Assembly: GCA_024343425.1 (NCBI GenBank)
Contig: BRLC01000025.1
Span: 248,001-312,000 of the forward strand
Length of the DNA stretch: 64,000 nucleotides
From: Rhizobiaceae bacterium MnEN-MB40S
Lineage (GTDB): Bacteria > Pseudomonadota > Alphaproteobacteria > Rhizobiales > Rhizobiaceae
Direction of reading: 5' to 3'
Positions 49,524-59,709 of this stretch are shown piece by piece (within the stretch, counting starts at the first letter, position 1; each line of letters begins with the position of its first letter). The notes below the pieces were generated by a model that was given only the letters and a program-made list of their open reading frames with translations, made no database searches and was not told the origin of the DNA. Position numbers and translations under genes: made by a program.

Positions 49524-50829
49524 GGGCGATCCTCAACGGCATGAACAACGCCCTGCCCTTGCGGCCACTGGCCTGCTTGACGGCTGCGGTCCAGGAAGAC
49601 CAGGTGTCCGCGCCCCATGGTTCGGGCGGCAGAAGCGCAAAAGCCTCCTGCACATAGGCGATGTCCTCGTCTTCGAGGACCGTGTCGCCGGCCGGAGCAT
49701 TCTGCACGACACCCCACCACTGACGGGCGTCCTCGACGACATCAAGATTGCCGCGCACAGCAAGCCAGAAGGCTTCAGCCCGGTCCTCGTCCACGCCCAT
49801 GTCGGTGAGCCTGGCTGCGACCCTGTCATAGGGTGTTTCATGGATGAGCGCCCTGTTGAGCGCGCCCAGTTCCGAAGGATCGAATTTCGCAGCGGATTTT
49901 GACGCCATGTCCGGCGTGAAAATGTGCTGTAGCGCTTCCATGGAAGGCACGGCCTCCACGCTGTGCGAGGTTCCTATCAAAACGGCGAGGCTGTTGACCG
50001 CCATCGGCTCGATGCCGGTTTCCCGCAGCGAAGCGATAGACAGCGCATTGCTGCGCTTGGAAAGGCCTTCGCCGCTGGCCGCCGTCAGCAGATTGTGATG
50101 ACCGAACGCCGGAGCGTCGGCGCCGAGCGCCTGAAACAGCGCAATTTGAGCGCCGGTGTTCGTGACGTGATCGTCGCCCCGAATGATGTGAGAAACGCCC
50201 ATTTCAATGTCGTCGACGACCGAAGGCAGGGTGTAGAGATACGTGCCGTCTCCGCGCACCAGCACAGGATCAGACATCGAGGCGAGATCAACCGTCTGCG
50301 GGCCGCGAACAACGTCGTCCCAGTGGATTTCCGTTCGACGCGTTTCGAATGGATCGCTCTCGAAATTCGGCAGCATGAACCGCCAATGCGGCTGCCTACC
50401 CTCCTTCTCGAACCTGGCCTTGTCCTCGGCGCTCAGCTTCAACGCGTCCCGGCCGTAGACCGGCGGAAGACGACGGGCGAGCCTCAGCTTGCGCTTGCGC
50501 TCGAGTTCCTCTCCTGTCTCGTAGCAGGGATAAAGAACGCCGGCGTCTTTCAGCTTTTGCGCGGCCGCATCATAGGCTTCAAAACGCCGCGACTGCCACT
50601 CCATGCGATCTGGCGCAACGCCGAGCCAGCGCAGATCTCGCTCAATGCCTTCGGCGAATTCAACGGTTGAGCGCTGCCTGTCCGTATCGTCGAAACGCAG
50701 GATGAAATCGCCGCCTGCTTTTTTGGCGTAAAGCCAGTTGAAAAGCGCCGTGCGGGCGTTGCCGATGTGGATGTTGCCTGTCGGCGAAGGGGCGAAGCGA
50801 ACGACGACGGGCTTGTCTGATTCAGTCAT
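49441..50829 (-). CDS. gltX: Glutamyl-tRNA synthetase
   Basis: This is a 462-residue class I synthetase. HIGH appears as [20 protein letters not shown] and KMSKS as [23 protein letters not shown] and [19 protein letters not shown] are typical of the bacterial GluRS. The C-terminal anticodon domain ends [15 protein letters not shown], the usual end, so the overlap with the DUF2865 gene is real and not a run-on. Many rhizobia carry two GluRS; the second charges tRNA-Gln for transamidation, and which this is cannot be settled here. Confidence 0.96.
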   Translation of the reverse strand: MTESDKPVVVRFAPSPTGNIHIGNARTALFNWLYAKKAGGDFILRFDDTDRQRSTVEFAEGIERDLRWLGVAPDRMEWQSRRFEAYDAAAQKLKDAGVLYPCYETGEELERKRKLRLARRLPPVYGRDALKLSAEDKARFEKEGRQPHWRFMLPNFESDPFETRRTEIHWDDVVRGPQTVDLASMSDPVLVRGDGTYLYTLPSVVDDIEMGVSHIIRGDDHVTNTGAQIALFQALGADAPAFGHHNLLTAASGEGLSKRSNALSIASLRETGIEPMAVNSLAVLIGTSHSVEAVPSMEALQHIFTPDMASKSAAKFDPSELGALNRALIHETPYDRVAARLTDMGVDEDRAEAFWLAVRGNLDVVEDARQWWGVVQNAPAGDTVLEDEDIAYVQEAFALLPPEPWGADTWSSWTAAVKQASGRKGRALFMPLRIALTGSRSGPELADLLPLIGREGTMARRP

Positions 50830-50857
50830 TGCGGAAGTCTTTTGGGTTTGGAACGGC

Positions 50858-52093
50858 CTAAGCGGCCGCTTCGGCGACGACGCCGGATTTTCTGCGGATG
50901 ATCTTGCGGCTGACGAACAGCATCACGAAACACATGGCGAAGCTATACAGACCCATGACCGCGATTTGAAGCGGATAACTGACTTGGGCGTCAATCAGGA
51001 AACCCGTGACGCCAGGGCCCATGGCGGTCGCGAACACCAGCAACGCGACCACGACGGAACGTATCGAGCCGAGATAGCGACTGCCGTAGATTTCCGGCCA
51101 GAGCGCGCCAAACAGCGTTGAAGAAAGCCCGTAGGAAATTCCGAGCAACCCCATGAAGGCGAATACGCCCCAGGACTGTTCCACCAAGCTGAGAACCATG
51201 CAGGAAAGACCGAGCGGGATGAGAAATGACGGTAGCAGAGCAACGGCGGAGAACCGGTCGACCAATGCACCGCCTATGAGCGCGAAGATCACGGTCATGA
51301 TCGACATCGCCAGAAACGAACCAGCGAAAAGCTCCAGCGTCCAGCCGCGCAATTCCACCAGATAGACCTGATGGAAAAATATGGTGGTGCCGATGAAACC
51401 CGGCGCCAGCACGCCAAGCAGCAGAATCCAGAATGTCGGATCGCGCATGACTTCAGCGCGCGTCCAGTCGCGGGAGGCGGCGTTGAGCTCCGGACCGTCC
51501 GTGGATTGCGGCTGCCGTTCGACGCGCATCAGCAGGTAGATGAGCGGCAAGGCGACCAGTATGAGGAACGCGGCGGACACCAGCCATGAATTGCGCCAAC
51601 CAATGGCAGCGGAAAGCAGGACGAAGGCGAACGGCAATGTCGCCTCGCCGCACTGGTGGCCCAGCGTGGCAATGGACACAGCCCTGCCCCGGCGGGCAAC
51701 GTACCAGCGGCCCATCGCCGTGATCGCATTGTGAGTCATCATGCCCTGGCCAAAGAGGCGCAGCCCGTAAATCGTCAGCGCCAGCAATGCGATATGATGC
51801 GACATGGCCATGGAGACAGCGGCCAGCGCGAGCATGGGGATGATCAGGAGCGTTACCTTCGCGACACTGACATAGTCCACGATCCTGCCTACATAGGGCA
51901 GCGACAATGCGCTGGCGAGCGTGGCGAGCATGTAGAGCGTGCCGAAACCGCCATGGCTCAACCCATATTCCTCCCGGATCTGCCCGGCCGAAAGGGAAAT
52001 AAAAAAGGTCTGCCCGAAGCTGGAAAACAGGGTGAGGAGCAGCCCGCCGGCGAGCCAGCGCAGATTGTCGCGTATGAACGCGAAGAACGACAT
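50858..52093 (-). CDS. MFS transporter
   Basis: This 411-residue permease has about twelve hydrophobic segments. The first is [20 protein letters not shown], and the region between TM2 and TM3 is [47 protein letters not shown] is typical of the oxalate/monocarboxylate-like MFS branch. The substrate is unknown. The ATG at 52093 has GAGG eight bases ahead; a longer frame upstream would run into the promoter. It ends 28 bases upstream of the gltX start region on the same strand and is divergent from the TauE/SafE gene. Confidence 0.86.
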   Translation of the reverse strand: MSFFAFIRDNLRWLAGGLLLTLFSSFGQTFFISLSAGQIREEYGLSHGGFGTLYMLATLASALSLPYVGRIVDYVSVAKVTLLIIPMLALAAVSMAMSHHIALLALTIYGLRLFGQGMMTHNAITAMGRWYVARRGRAVSIATLGHQCGEATLPFAFVLLSAAIGWRNSWLVSAAFLILVALPLIYLLMRVERQPQSTDGPELNAASRDWTRAEVMRDPTFWILLLGVLAPGFIGTTIFFHQVYLVELRGWTLELFAGSFLAMSIMTVIFALIGGALVDRFSAVALLPSFLIPLGLSCMVLSLVEQSWGVFAFMGLLGISYGLSSTLFGALWPEIYGSRYLGSIRSVVVALLVFATAMGPGVTGFLIDAQVSYPLQIAVMGLYSFAMCFVMLFVSRKIIRRKSGVVAEAAA

Positions 52094-52270
52094 GTCGGAA
52101 CCTCGCTCGCCGGAGAGGTGTATGTGTTGGACGCGAGCGTCCTGTCCGGCGGCATTCGTCAAAAATCGAAATGGAACGCCCCGCTATGCACCGAGTTTCT
52201 TGTGGCCGTCAAGGGCGGCCTCGGCTATGACTGATCTGTCCTCCCTCGCCGCCAAACAGCCCGTACGCCC

Positions 52271-53023
52271 ATGTCCCAAACAGAAATGCTGATCATCGTC
52301 AGTTGCGCCTTTTTTGTCGCGGCCTTTGTGAAGGGTCTCGTGGGATTCGGTCTTCCCCCGGTGAGCATCGGATTGCTGACCGCCTTCATCGGGCTGCCCA
52401 ACGCCATGGCGCTGATCATCTTTCCCGGTATCGCCACCAATCTGTGGCAGGGACTTTCAGGCAATCATTTCCGCGAGATCATCCGAAGGTTCTGGCCGTT
52501 TTTCCTGATGACCGTGCTGTTCACCTTCCCCGGCGCCCTCGTGCTGTCACGGTTGAACGTCAACTACGTCACCGCGCTGCTGGGCGTTCTCCTGCTCGCC
52601 TTCGTCGCGGTGACGTATCTCAATCCGAGTTTTCGGGTCAAGCCACGATCGGAGCCGGTCCTGAACCCGGTGCTCGGAGCGATCAGCGGGCTGCTCTCGG
52701 GGATGACGGGAACCTTTACCGTGCCGGGCGTCATCTATTTCCAGTCGGTCGGTTTGCCACGAGAGCAACTCGTCCAGCTGATGGGAATCATGTTCACCCT
52801 GTCGACGGTTGCGCTGGCGCTGGCGCTGGGCGGCAACAGGCTCCTGACGGTGGAACTGACCGTGCTGTCGGCCATCGCTGTGATACCGACATTCGTCGGC
52901 CTGGCGGCCGGGACCTGGCTGCGCAGGCGAACGTCCGAACAGGGCTTTCGCGTCATCTTCCTGATGGCGCTCGGCGTGCTCGGCGTCTACATTCTGGGCC
53001 GCTCGCTGGCCGGAATTTTGTGA
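52271..53023 (+). CDS. TauE/SafE (TSUP) family permease
   Basis: This 250-residue protein has about eight hydrophobic segments. The family pattern is seen in AAFVKGLVGFGLPPVSIGLL near the start and in the second half-repeat LGAISGLLSGMTGTFTVPGV. TSUP proteins move sulfite, sulfoacetate or other organic anions; nothing here points to one. It is divergent from the MFS gene with 177 bases between and convergent with nadE at a ten-base gap. Confidence 0.9.
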   Translation: MSQTEMLIIVSCAFFVAAFVKGLVGFGLPPVSIGLLTAFIGLPNAMALIIFPGIATNLWQGLSGNHFREIIRRFWPFFLMTVLFTFPGALVLSRLNVNYVTALLGVLLLAFVAVTYLNPSFRVKPRSEPVLNPVLGAISGLLSGMTGTFTVPGVIYFQSVGLPREQLVQLMGIMFTLSTVALALALGGNRLLTVELTVLSAIAVIPTFVGLAAGTWLRRRTSEQGFRVIFLMALGVLGVYILGRSLAGIL

Positions 53024-53033
53024 GTTCGCCTGC

Positions 53034-54710
53034 TCAATCCCTGTCGCGGAAGCGGTTGGTGATCGGATAGCGCCGGTCGCGGCCGAAATTCTTGCGCGTG
53101 ATCTTGACGCCTGGCGCGGACTGCCGCCGCTTGTACTCGGCGATATAGAGCAGGTGCTCGATCCGATGGACGAGTTCGCGATCGTAGCCACGCTTGACGA
53201 TATCGCTGACGGACATTTCCTTCTCGACCAGACACTCGAGAATGTCGTCCAGCACCGGATAGGGAGGCAGAGAATCCTGGTCCGTCTGGTCCGGCCGCAA
53301 TTCGGCCGACGGCGCCTTGTCGATGATGTTTTGCGGGATCACTTCTCCGGAAGGACCGAGCGCGCCGGGCGGCACATTGTCGTTGCGCCAGCGTGACAAT
53401 TCGTAGACCTGCATCTTGTAGAGGTCCTTGATCGGATTGAATCCGCCATTCATGTCGCCATAAAGCGTCGCGTAGCCGACCGACATTTCGGACTTGTTGC
53501 CGGTCGTCACCACCATGGAGCCGAACTTGTTCGAGATCGCCATCAGGATGACGCCGCGCGCCCGGCTTTGCAGGTTTTCTTCCGTGACGCCTTCGGTCGT
53601 TCCCTCGAACATCTGCGAAAGCGCGTTGGAAAAACCTTCCACCGGCTCGGAAATCGGCACGATGTCGTACCGGCAGCCGAGCGCACGCGCACAATCCTCC
53701 GCGTCCTTCAGTGATTCCCCGGACGTGTAGCGATAGGGCAGCATCACAGCGCGCACCCGTTCCTCGCCGAGAGCGTCGACCGCAAGCGCTGCGCAAATGG
53801 CGCTGTCGATGCCGCCCGACAGACCCAGAACCACATTGCTGAAGCCGTTCTTGTTGACGTAGTCGCGCAGGCCCAGCATGCAGGCGCGGTAATCGGCTTC
53901 GAGCGCATCGGGAATGCGCGACATCGGACCGTCGCTGCAGATCCAGCCGTCGCCGTCGCGCTTCCAGGTCGTCACGACGGTCTGGGCCTCGAACTGGCTC
54001 ATCTGGAAGGCGAGCGACTTGTCGGCGTTGATGGCGAAGCTTGCGCCGTCGAACACCAGTTCGTCCTGTCCGCAGAGCTGGTTTGAATAGATCAGGGACA
54101 GGCCGCTTTCGATAACCTGTCTTATCGCCACCTGATGGCGCGTATCGACCTTGCCGCGGTAATAGGGCGAGCCATTGACCACCAGCAGCAATTCGGCGCC
54201 GGTTTCGGCCAGCGTCTCGCAAACGCCGAAATCGCCCCAGATGTCCTCGCAGACGGGAAGACCGAGCCGCACGCCTCGAAAATTCACCGGACCTGGCATC
54301 GGCCCCTGATCGAACACGCGTTTTTCGTCGAACTCGCCATAGTTCGGCAGATCGACCTTGTAGCGCTCCGCAACGATCTCGCCGCCATCCAGAAGCGCGA
54401 CCGCGTTGAACCGGCCGAATTCGCTGAAGCGCGGAAACCCGATGACGACGCCCGGTCCGCCATCCGCCGTGTCGGCGGCCAACTCGTGCAGCGCCCGGTC
54501 GCAGGCGCGCATGAAGGCGGGCTTCAGAACCAGATCCTCCGGCGGATAGCCGGACAGGAACAACTCTGTAAACAACACCAGATCGGCGCCGTGACGCGCT
54601 GCGTCCGCCCTCGCCTCGCGCGCAAGTTCGAGATTGCCGGCAACATCACCCATCGTCGGGTTCAGCTGCGCGATCGCGATTCTCATGACATTTTCGATTT
54701 CAGTGCTCAT
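53034..54710 (-). CDS. nadE: Glutamine-hydrolysing NAD+ synthetase
   Basis: This 558-residue enzyme makes NAD from deamido-NAD, ATP and glutamine. The N-terminal glutaminase (nitrilase fold) shows the Glu in LVLFTELFLSGYPPEDL, Lys in AERYKVDLPNYG and Cys in LGLPVCEDIWGD. The C-terminal synthetase has the PP-loop GLSGGIDSAICAALA, then TTGNKSEMSVGYATLYGDMN and DKAPSAELRPDQTDQDSLP. Two starts are possible: ATG at 54710 or ATG at 54686 (RIAIAQLNP, the family's common start); neither has a clear ribosome site. Confidence 0.97.
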   Translation of the reverse strand: MSTEIENVMRIAIAQLNPTMGDVAGNLELAREARADAARHGADLVLFTELFLSGYPPEDLVLKPAFMRACDRALHELAADTADGGPGVVIGFPRFSEFGRFNAVALLDGGEIVAERYKVDLPNYGEFDEKRVFDQGPMPGPVNFRGVRLGLPVCEDIWGDFGVCETLAETGAELLLVVNGSPYYRGKVDTRHQVAIRQVIESGLSLIYSNQLCGQDELVFDGASFAINADKSLAFQMSQFEAQTVVTTWKRDGDGWICSDGPMSRIPDALEADYRACMLGLRDYVNKNGFSNVVLGLSGGIDSAICAALAVDALGEERVRAVMLPYRYTSGESLKDAEDCARALGCRYDIVPISEPVEGFSNALSQMFEGTTEGVTEENLQSRARGVILMAISNKFGSMVVTTGNKSEMSVGYATLYGDMNGGFNPIKDLYKMQVYELSRWRNDNVPPGALGPSGEVIPQNIIDKAPSAELRPDQTDQDSLPPYPVLDDILECLVEKEMSVSDIVKRGYDRELVHRIEHLLYIAEYKRRQSAPGVKITRKNFGRDRRYPITNRFRDRD

Positions 54711-54753
54711 GCAAGCCGTGTAGCGCGGGCCCGGTCCAAGGGCAATCGCCTTG

Positions 54754-55344
54754 TCACATCAGAATCTCGCCCATGCCCTCGCGATCAACAAGCAGCGGAA
54801 CAATCAGATCTTCCTCGTCTTCCAGATGACGCATCAGCCCGGCAAGAAGGCGATCGGCTTCACGACCGTATTTTTCCGATGCGTATTTCAAGGCGTCGCC
54901 GCCCTCGGCAAGGCCCTTCAGAAAGGTGTTTCCGGCTTCCGCATTGCTCACCAGCAGATCGTGGATCGTGTGGTGATCCGCATCGAGAATGTCGAAGCCG
55001 CGTTTCAGCCTGGGCTCGGCTGCCTGGAAGCTGGGAAAATAATGGGTGTCCTCGATCTGGTGATGGCCTTCCAGTTGCGACAGGAGGAAGTTGACCCTTG
55101 GCGCGAACCACTGCCTGAAGGAAGCAGGATCGACCTTCTCCTCGCGCAGCATCACCACGCTGCCGCTGAGCGCGCCGCCAAGTTCGCGGAACATGTCATG
55201 ACGCTGGATCCAGAACTGGCACATATCCGTCAGCGTGATGTCCTGTCCCCACCTGTCGCGCGGATATTTCTGCAAGAGAAACAGAAGATCATCCGGAAGT
55301 CCGGATCTTTGAAAGAGCGCGTCTTTCGTGTCGATTGCGGTCAA
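54754..55344 (-). CDS. Hemerythrin HHE-domain protein
   Basis: This is a 196-residue protein with an HHE cation-binding fold. Metal ligands are visible in FWIQRHDMFRELGGAL, LEGHHQIEDTHYFPSFQ, DADHHTIHDLL and RHLEDEEDLIVPLL. Such proteins bind a diiron centre and sense or handle O2, NO or iron. The start is most likely TTG at 55344, overlapping the dgkA stop by four bases (TTGA) with GACGGGAC about nine bases ahead. The longer frame that reads through dgkA is a shadow. It is therefore coupled to dgkA. Confidence 0.86.
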   Translation of the reverse strand: MTAIDTKDALFQRSGLPDDLLFLLQKYPRDRWGQDITLTDMCQFWIQRHDMFRELGGALSGSVVMLREEKVDPASFRQWFAPRVNFLLSQLEGHHQIEDTHYFPSFQAAEPRLKRGFDILDADHHTIHDLLVSNAEAGNTFLKGLAEGGDALKYASEKYGREADRLLAGLMRHLEDEEDLIVPLLVDREGMGEILM

Positions 55345-55697
55345 TTGAATAGTCCCGTCCGTTCGATGATGGCCGCCAGCCACACGAGCGTGGCGAGCAG
55401 AATGCAAAGAAGCACTGCAGCCGAGCCGCAGTCCTTGGCGATCTTGATTTCCTTCATGTAGTGCCCGGACAGGCCGTCGCACACCGCCTCGATGCCGGTA
55501 TTGAGCAACTCAACGATCATCAGGAGAGCGACGGAACCGACCAGCATGGCGAAATGCAGCGCCGTGTCGGCCAGCCACGCGGCCAGAGGCGCGCTGACGA
55601 TGAAGCAATAGACCTCGTAGCGAAAGGCCTGCTCGTTGCGCGCGGCATGCACAAGTCCGTGCCACGAATTCAAAAACGCGGGATAGAATTTCTTCAT
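55341..55697 (-). CDS. dgkA: Diacylglycerol kinase, DgkA type
   Basis: This 118-residue inner membrane kinase recycles diacylglycerol to phosphatidic acid. It has three membrane segments and the family's NEQAFRYEVYCFIV, VELLNTGIEAVCDGLSG with the catalytic glutamates, and IAKDCGSAAVLLCILLATLVWL. The ATG at 55697 begins at the family position (KKFYPAFLNSWHGL); the ribosome site is weak. The stop overlaps the TTG of the hemerythrin gene. Rhizobia may use it to recycle diacylglycerol from membrane-derived glucan decoration. Confidence 0.93.
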   Translation of the reverse strand: MKKFYPAFLNSWHGLVHAARNEQAFRYEVYCFIVSAPLAAWLADTALHFAMLVGSVALLMIVELLNTGIEAVCDGLSGHYMKEIKIAKDCGSAAVLLCILLATLVWLAAIIERTGLFN

Positions 55698-55914
55698 GAG
55701 GAATGCGCTCTGACGATAGGATGCGTTGAGGCTTGGCGCCGTCCGGAAGCTATCAGGAGTACGCAAAGGCATCCATCGACAAGACGCCGAATTCCATTGA
55801 ACTGTGGATTTTGGTCGCCGACCACGCGGCGCCGATAGCTTTCGCGAAAGCACGCCATCCCCGGAATGCGCGACATACTATTCAGGGTTCCATGAACAAG
55901 GAGCCGATGAACGC

Positions 55915-56298
55915 CTAGGGAATCTGCGGCTTGCCGTCATCGATCTCGTAGTAGTCACCCTTGTCGGCGCAGTAGATATGGCGACTGATCGACAGCTTTG
56001 TTGCGCCTTCGAGCGAACCGGCGAGAATTGACGCCTGTTTTTCCTCGTCATGCTTCCAGAAGAGAGCCGAGCCGCAAATACGGCAAAATCCGCGCTTCGC
56101 CTTTTCAGAGGAGCGATACCAGGTCACGTTCGACGCGCCTTCTATGGTCAGAGCCTCTTCGGCGACGCTGACGGTGGCGTATACGTGGCCGGACTGTTTG
56201 CGGCACTGCGAGCAATGACACACCGAAACGCCGCGCAAAGGGCCTTGTGTGGTGTATCGTACGGATCCGCAAAGACAGGACCCATGATGTGTTTCCAT
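55915..56298 (-). CDS. GFA family (glutathione-dependent formaldehyde-activating-like) protein
   Basis: This 127-residue zinc protein is of the GFA/CENP-V fold. The cysteines sit in GSCLCGSVRYT, SVCHCSQCRKQSG and GFCRICGSALFWK, all present. The founding member speeds addition of formaldehyde to glutathione, but most members have unknown activity. No formaldehyde dehydrogenase is adjacent. It stands alone between dgkA and aroG. Confidence 0.92.
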   Translation of the reverse strand: METHHGSCLCGSVRYTTQGPLRGVSVCHCSQCRKQSGHVYATVSVAEEALTIEGASNVTWYRSSEKAKRGFCRICGSALFWKHDEEKQASILAGSLEGATKLSISRHIYCADKGDYYEIDDGKPQIP

Positions 56299-56400
56299 GC
56301 TGCGCCTCCCGCCAAACTCGTCCGGTTATCGGCGCAGGCGCGCGTCAACACAACGCAGTTCTTTTGAAGCGCCGTTCAACAAATTTGACGATAACGGAAC

Positions 56401-56423
56401 GAAAGGGGATCAAGTCCCCTTTC
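56401..56423 (-). terminator. Probable terminator of aroG
   Basis: GAAAGGGGA (56401-56409) and TCCCCTTTC (56415-56423) form a perfect 9-bp stem with a five-base loop ten bases after the aroG stop. The minus-strand continuation is GTTCCGTTATCG, only mildly T-rich. Confidence 0.6.
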
Positions 56424-56433
56424 GAAGGATCAG

Positions 56434-57810
56434 TCAGCCGTTGGCCGCAGCACGCATATCCTGATCGCGCCCGCCCTTGAGAAGCTCGGCCACCAGGAAG
56501 GCGAGTTCGAGCGACTGGTCGGCGTTGAGCCGCGGATCGCAGTGCGTGTGATACCGATCGGAGAGATTTTCTGCGGACACCGCGCGCGCGCCGCCGGTGC
56601 ATTCGGTGACGTTCTTGCCCGTCATCTCGATATGGATGCCGCCCGGATGCGTGCCTTCCGAACGATGGATCTGGAAAAAGCTCTCGACTTCCGACAGGAC
56701 ACGCTCGAACGGCCGCGTCTTGTAGCTGTTCAGCGTGATCGTGTTGCCATGCATCGGATCGCAGGACCAGACGACCTTCTTGCCTTCCCGCTCCACGGCG
56801 CGGATCAGCTTCGGAAGGTGTTCAGCCACCTTGTCATGTCCGAAACGGGCGATCAGCGTCAGCCGGCCGGCTTCGTTCTGCGGGTTGAGAAGATCGATCA
56901 GCTCAAGCAGACCGTCCGGCGTCATGCTGGGTCCGCATTTGAGACCGAGCGGGTTCTTCACGCCGCGGCAATATTCGACGTGGGCGTGGTCCGGCTGGCG
57001 TGTGCGGTCGCCGATCCAGATCATGTGTCCAGAAGTCGCGTACCAGTCGCCCGACGTGGAATCGGTGCGCGTCAGCGCCTCCTCGTAGCCCAGAAGCAGA
57101 GCCTCGTGACTGGTGAAGAAATCGGTTTCCCTCAGGCTCGGATGGTTATCGGCCGAAATGCCAATGGCCTTCATGAAGTCCATGGTTTCGGAAATGCGGT
57201 CGGCAAGCTTGCGGTAACGCTCGGCCTGCGGGCTGTCCTTGACGAAACCGAGCATCCACTGATGCACGTTCTCCAGATTGGCGTAACCGCCCTGTGCGAA
57301 GGCGCGCAACAGGTTGAGCGTCGCCGCCGACTGGCGATAGACCATGACCTGTCTCTGTGGATCGGGGATACGGGATGCTTCGTCAAAATCGATGCCGTTG
57401 ATGATGTCGCCGCGGTAGCTTGGCAATTCGACGCCGTCGATCGTTTCAATGTTCGATGAGCGCGGCTTTGCAAACTGGCCGGCGATGCGTCCGACCTTGA
57501 CCACGGGCTGCTGCGAACCGAAAGTCAGGACGACGGCCATCTGCAGGAACACGCGAAAGAAGTCGCGAATATTGTCCGCGCCGTGTTCAGCGAAACTCTC
57601 CGCGCAATCGCCGCCCTGAAGCAGGAAACCATTGCCGTTGGCGACATTGGCGAGCATCGACTTGAGCTTGCGGGCTTCACCTGCAAAAACGAGCGGCGGA
57701 TAGGTTGCAAGACGCGCCTCGGTCTTTTCCAATTCTGCGCTGTCCGGAAACTCCGGCACCTGGAGAATCGGCTTGCTGCGCCAGCTGTCCGGTGTCCATT
57801 TCTGTGCCAT
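56434..57810 (-). CDS. aroG: 3-deoxy-7-phosphoheptulonate synthase, class II
   Basis: This 458-residue plant-like DAHP synthase condenses PEP with erythrose 4-phosphate, the first step of the shikimate pathway. Conserved parts are [14 protein letters not shown] with the metal cysteine, [58 protein letters not shown] and [22 protein letters not shown]. The ATG at 57810 has AGGTGAG ahead; 41 further codons upstream are open but not part of the protein. It is probably monocistronic. Confidence 0.97.
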   Translation of the reverse strand: MAQKWTPDSWRSKPILQVPEFPDSAELEKTEARLATYPPLVFAGEARKLKSMLANVANGNGFLLQGGDCAESFAEHGADNIRDFFRVFLQMAVVLTFGSQQPVVKVGRIAGQFAKPRSSNIETIDGVELPSYRGDIINGIDFDEASRIPDPQRQVMVYRQSAATLNLLRAFAQGGYANLENVHQWMLGFVKDSPQAERYRKLADRISETMDFMKAIGISADNHPSLRETDFFTSHEALLLGYEEALTRTDSTSGDWYATSGHMIWIGDRTRQPDHAHVEYCRGVKNPLGLKCGPSMTPDGLLELIDLLNPQNEAGRLTLIARFGHDKVAEHLPKLIRAVEREGKKVVWSCDPMHGNTITLNSYKTRPFERVLSEVESFFQIHRSEGTHPGGIHIEMTGKNVTECTGGARAVSAENLSDRYHTHCDPRLNADQSLELAFLVAELLKGGRDQDMRAAANG

Positions 57811-57943
57811 ATCACTCACCTGTCCGTTGTTTTTGCGAGGCCCTTTCGTCTCAGAGGCGCGCTTATAACGGCAATTGTCGGCTATTGCCAGCCAATATCG
57901 CCTCGCCAAGTCATAATGCGGCAAGACGGCCAAATCGGGACCA

Positions 57944-58597
57944 TCAATCCAGCCAGGTTACGCCGCGCCGAAGCAGCAATCCGTCGAACAAGTCCGTCTC
58001 GGCGGCGGACAAGTCTACGGAACGCGGATAGATCGGATTTTTTCTGTCTCTAAGCACCGGCCGCTCAAACCCCAGCGTATTCTCGACAAAGCCGCGTACG
58101 CCCGGCTCGCCGAATTCGACGAGAAATCCCTGCAGGACCGCGTCCAGATAGGACTGCAGGATGGGGTGGCCCGGATCGTCCACTGCATCGTTGGTCTTTG
58201 CTTCGTAGATATAGACCGGACAGTCAGCAAGCGCGCCGCTCACGAAATCTAGACGGTCCGGCGCCACGCTGACGCGGTTGTAGCCGGTCTCCCTCCTGTC
58301 CACCTCCGGCAGATGGTCGAGCCGATCATAGACGACCAGCCCTTCCACCACGGAGCCTTCCTGCGGTCGCGCGCTCAGCAGCGACGCGTCGTGGCCGAGG
58401 GCGGCCAGTTCGGGATCGCGCGGACGCCAGCATCGCCGCCAGCCCGTTATGCGCGCCGCGGACGCGCCGAGAAACGCCGTTCTCAGGGTTCGCCGGTTGA
58501 CCAGCGATCCGTAGCCGAAATAGGCGACAAGCATCCCCTCTTCGGCGAGTTCCCGCAATTCATTCGTATCTGTCACAGGGGATTGCTCAGCAGTCAT
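57944..58597 (-). CDS. Gamma-glutamylcyclotransferase-like protein
   Basis: This 217-residue protein has the GGCT fold signature [14 protein letters not shown] near residue 26 and the conserved ETGYNRVSV with the catalytic-region glutamate in [14 protein letters not shown]. The family cyclises gamma-glutamyl groups to 5-oxoproline, for example in glutathione turnover. The ATG at 58597 keeps the usual N-terminus; the open frame to 58705 would cross the divergent promoter. It is divergent from the alpha/beta hydrolase. GGCT, GFA and gor in the same 6 kb all relate to glutathione, though each has its own context. Confidence 0.85.
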   Translation of the reverse strand: MTAEQSPVTDTNELRELAEEGMLVAYFGYGSLVNRRTLRTAFLGASAARITGWRRCWRPRDPELAALGHDASLLSARPQEGSVVEGLVVYDRLDHLPEVDRRETGYNRVSVAPDRLDFVSGALADCPVYIYEAKTNDAVDDPGHPILQSYLDAVLQGFLVEFGEPGVRGFVENTLGFERPVLRDRKNPIYPRSVDLSAAETDLFDGLLLRRGVTWLD

Positions 58598-58652
58598 GGG
58601 AGCATCTGCTACAGCCACATTGCAATTTTCACAACAGGAATATCCCGCTGTA

Positions 58653-58683
58653 TTGACTTTGACGTAAACGTCAATGCTAGAGT
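58653..58683 (+). promoter_or_regulatory. Candidate MerR-type promoter and operator
   Basis: TTGACT (58653-58658) and TAGAGT (58678-58683) are 19 bases apart, the long spacing of MerR-activated promoters. The spacer holds a perfect inverted repeat, TTGACGT-AA-ACGTCAA (58659-58674), like operators described for LiuR-type MerR regulators. It faces the hydrolase gene at 58741. Confidence 0.5.
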
Positions 58684-58740
58684 TCGCGCCAAACATGATC
58701 GACAAGAATTTTCAACCTTGATGGAAAACGGATTCTGATT

Positions 58741-59697
58741 ATGAACCCCGGACAGGAAGCAATTGTTTCACAACAGGAAAGCATCAAAGCGCCAGCCCCG
58801 GAGATGGCCGGCGCAACTCCGGTGAGAGAGACCGTCGTCACATTCGAATGCGAAGATGGATTTCCGCTGACCGGCACTCTTTTCACCGCCGAGAACGGAC
58901 AGAATTCAAAACCGTCCGTGCTGATTTCTTCTGCAACCGGCGCGCCGCGCGGATTTTATACGTCCTTCGCCCGGGCCCTGGTCGAGAACGGCAGTCGCGC
59001 CGTGCTGACCTACGATTATCGAGGAACGCCGCAATCGCCGCGACCCAAGGGCTGGACGCAGCGCATCAACATGCGCGACTGGGCGATACAGGACATGGCG
59101 GCTGCGATGCGTCGGCTCGACGCGGAAGCACCCGGCCATGAAATGGCGGGCGTCGGGCAGTCCTTCGGCGGTCAGGCTCTGGGCATCTGCGGCGACCCGC
59201 AGCGCTTCAGCCGCTATTGCCTTGTGGCGAGCCTTTCCGGCTACTGGCGCGGCACCGACACGCCCTGGCAAAACCTGATCAGCATGAACCTGGTCGGCCT
59301 GCCTGTCACGGCGCTCTTCGGACGCACCATGCCCTTCATGGGACTGGGCGAGAGCATTCCCTCCTCCGTATTCCAGGACTGGACCCGATGGTGCAATCAC
59401 CATGAGTATTTCTTCGACGACCCGCAAGTCGGCGCACGGGAGGGATACGCCACCGTGACGATCCCGCTTCTGTCCGTCGGCATGACAGACGATCTGTGGG
59501 GCACGCCGCGCGCCGTCCACGGCCTTCTCAAACATTATTCCAATGCGGATATCAGCGAGGTGTGGCTATCGCCAGACATGACCACGGAACCGAGGATCGG
59601 TCATCTCGGCTTTTTCCGATCGCGGTTTCGGGATACACTCTGGCCGGATATTATCGATTGGGTGCTCGAGCATCAGCCGGTGACCGGCTCCCAGTGA
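58741..59697 (+). CDS. Alpha/beta hydrolase (COG4757-like)
   Basis: This 318-residue protein has the nucleophile elbow GVGQSFGGQALG (Ser near 140), an oxyanion area VLISSATGAPRGFY and the likely acid in SVGMTDDLWGTP, with the histidine in EPRIGHLGFFR. The family is a group of predicted hydrolases of unknown substrate, often near fatty acid genes. The first 30 residues are a loosely ordered leader. It starts 58 bases after the candidate MerR-type promoter and is followed at 12 bases by the 75-codon gene, so both are probably co-transcribed. Confidence 0.88.
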   Translation: MNPGQEAIVSQQESIKAPAPEMAGATPVRETVVTFECEDGFPLTGTLFTAENGQNSKPSVLISSATGAPRGFYTSFARALVENGSRAVLTYDYRGTPQSPRPKGWTQRINMRDWAIQDMAAAMRRLDAEAPGHEMAGVGQSFGGQALGICGDPQRFSRYCLVASLSGYWRGTDTPWQNLISMNLVGLPVTALFGRTMPFMGLGESIPSSVFQDWTRWCNHHEYFFDDPQVGAREGYATVTIPLLSVGMTDDLWGTPRAVHGLLKHYSNADISEVWLSPDMTTEPRIGHLGFFRSRFRDTLWPDIIDWVLEHQPVTGSQ

Positions 59698-59709
59698 ACG
59701 AGGGCGACG

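Noticed and set aside
54754..55482. Hemerythrin start at 55482
   Set aside because: The first 46 residues would be encoded inside dgkA out of frame and look random; the TTG at 55344 fits the overlap and the family.
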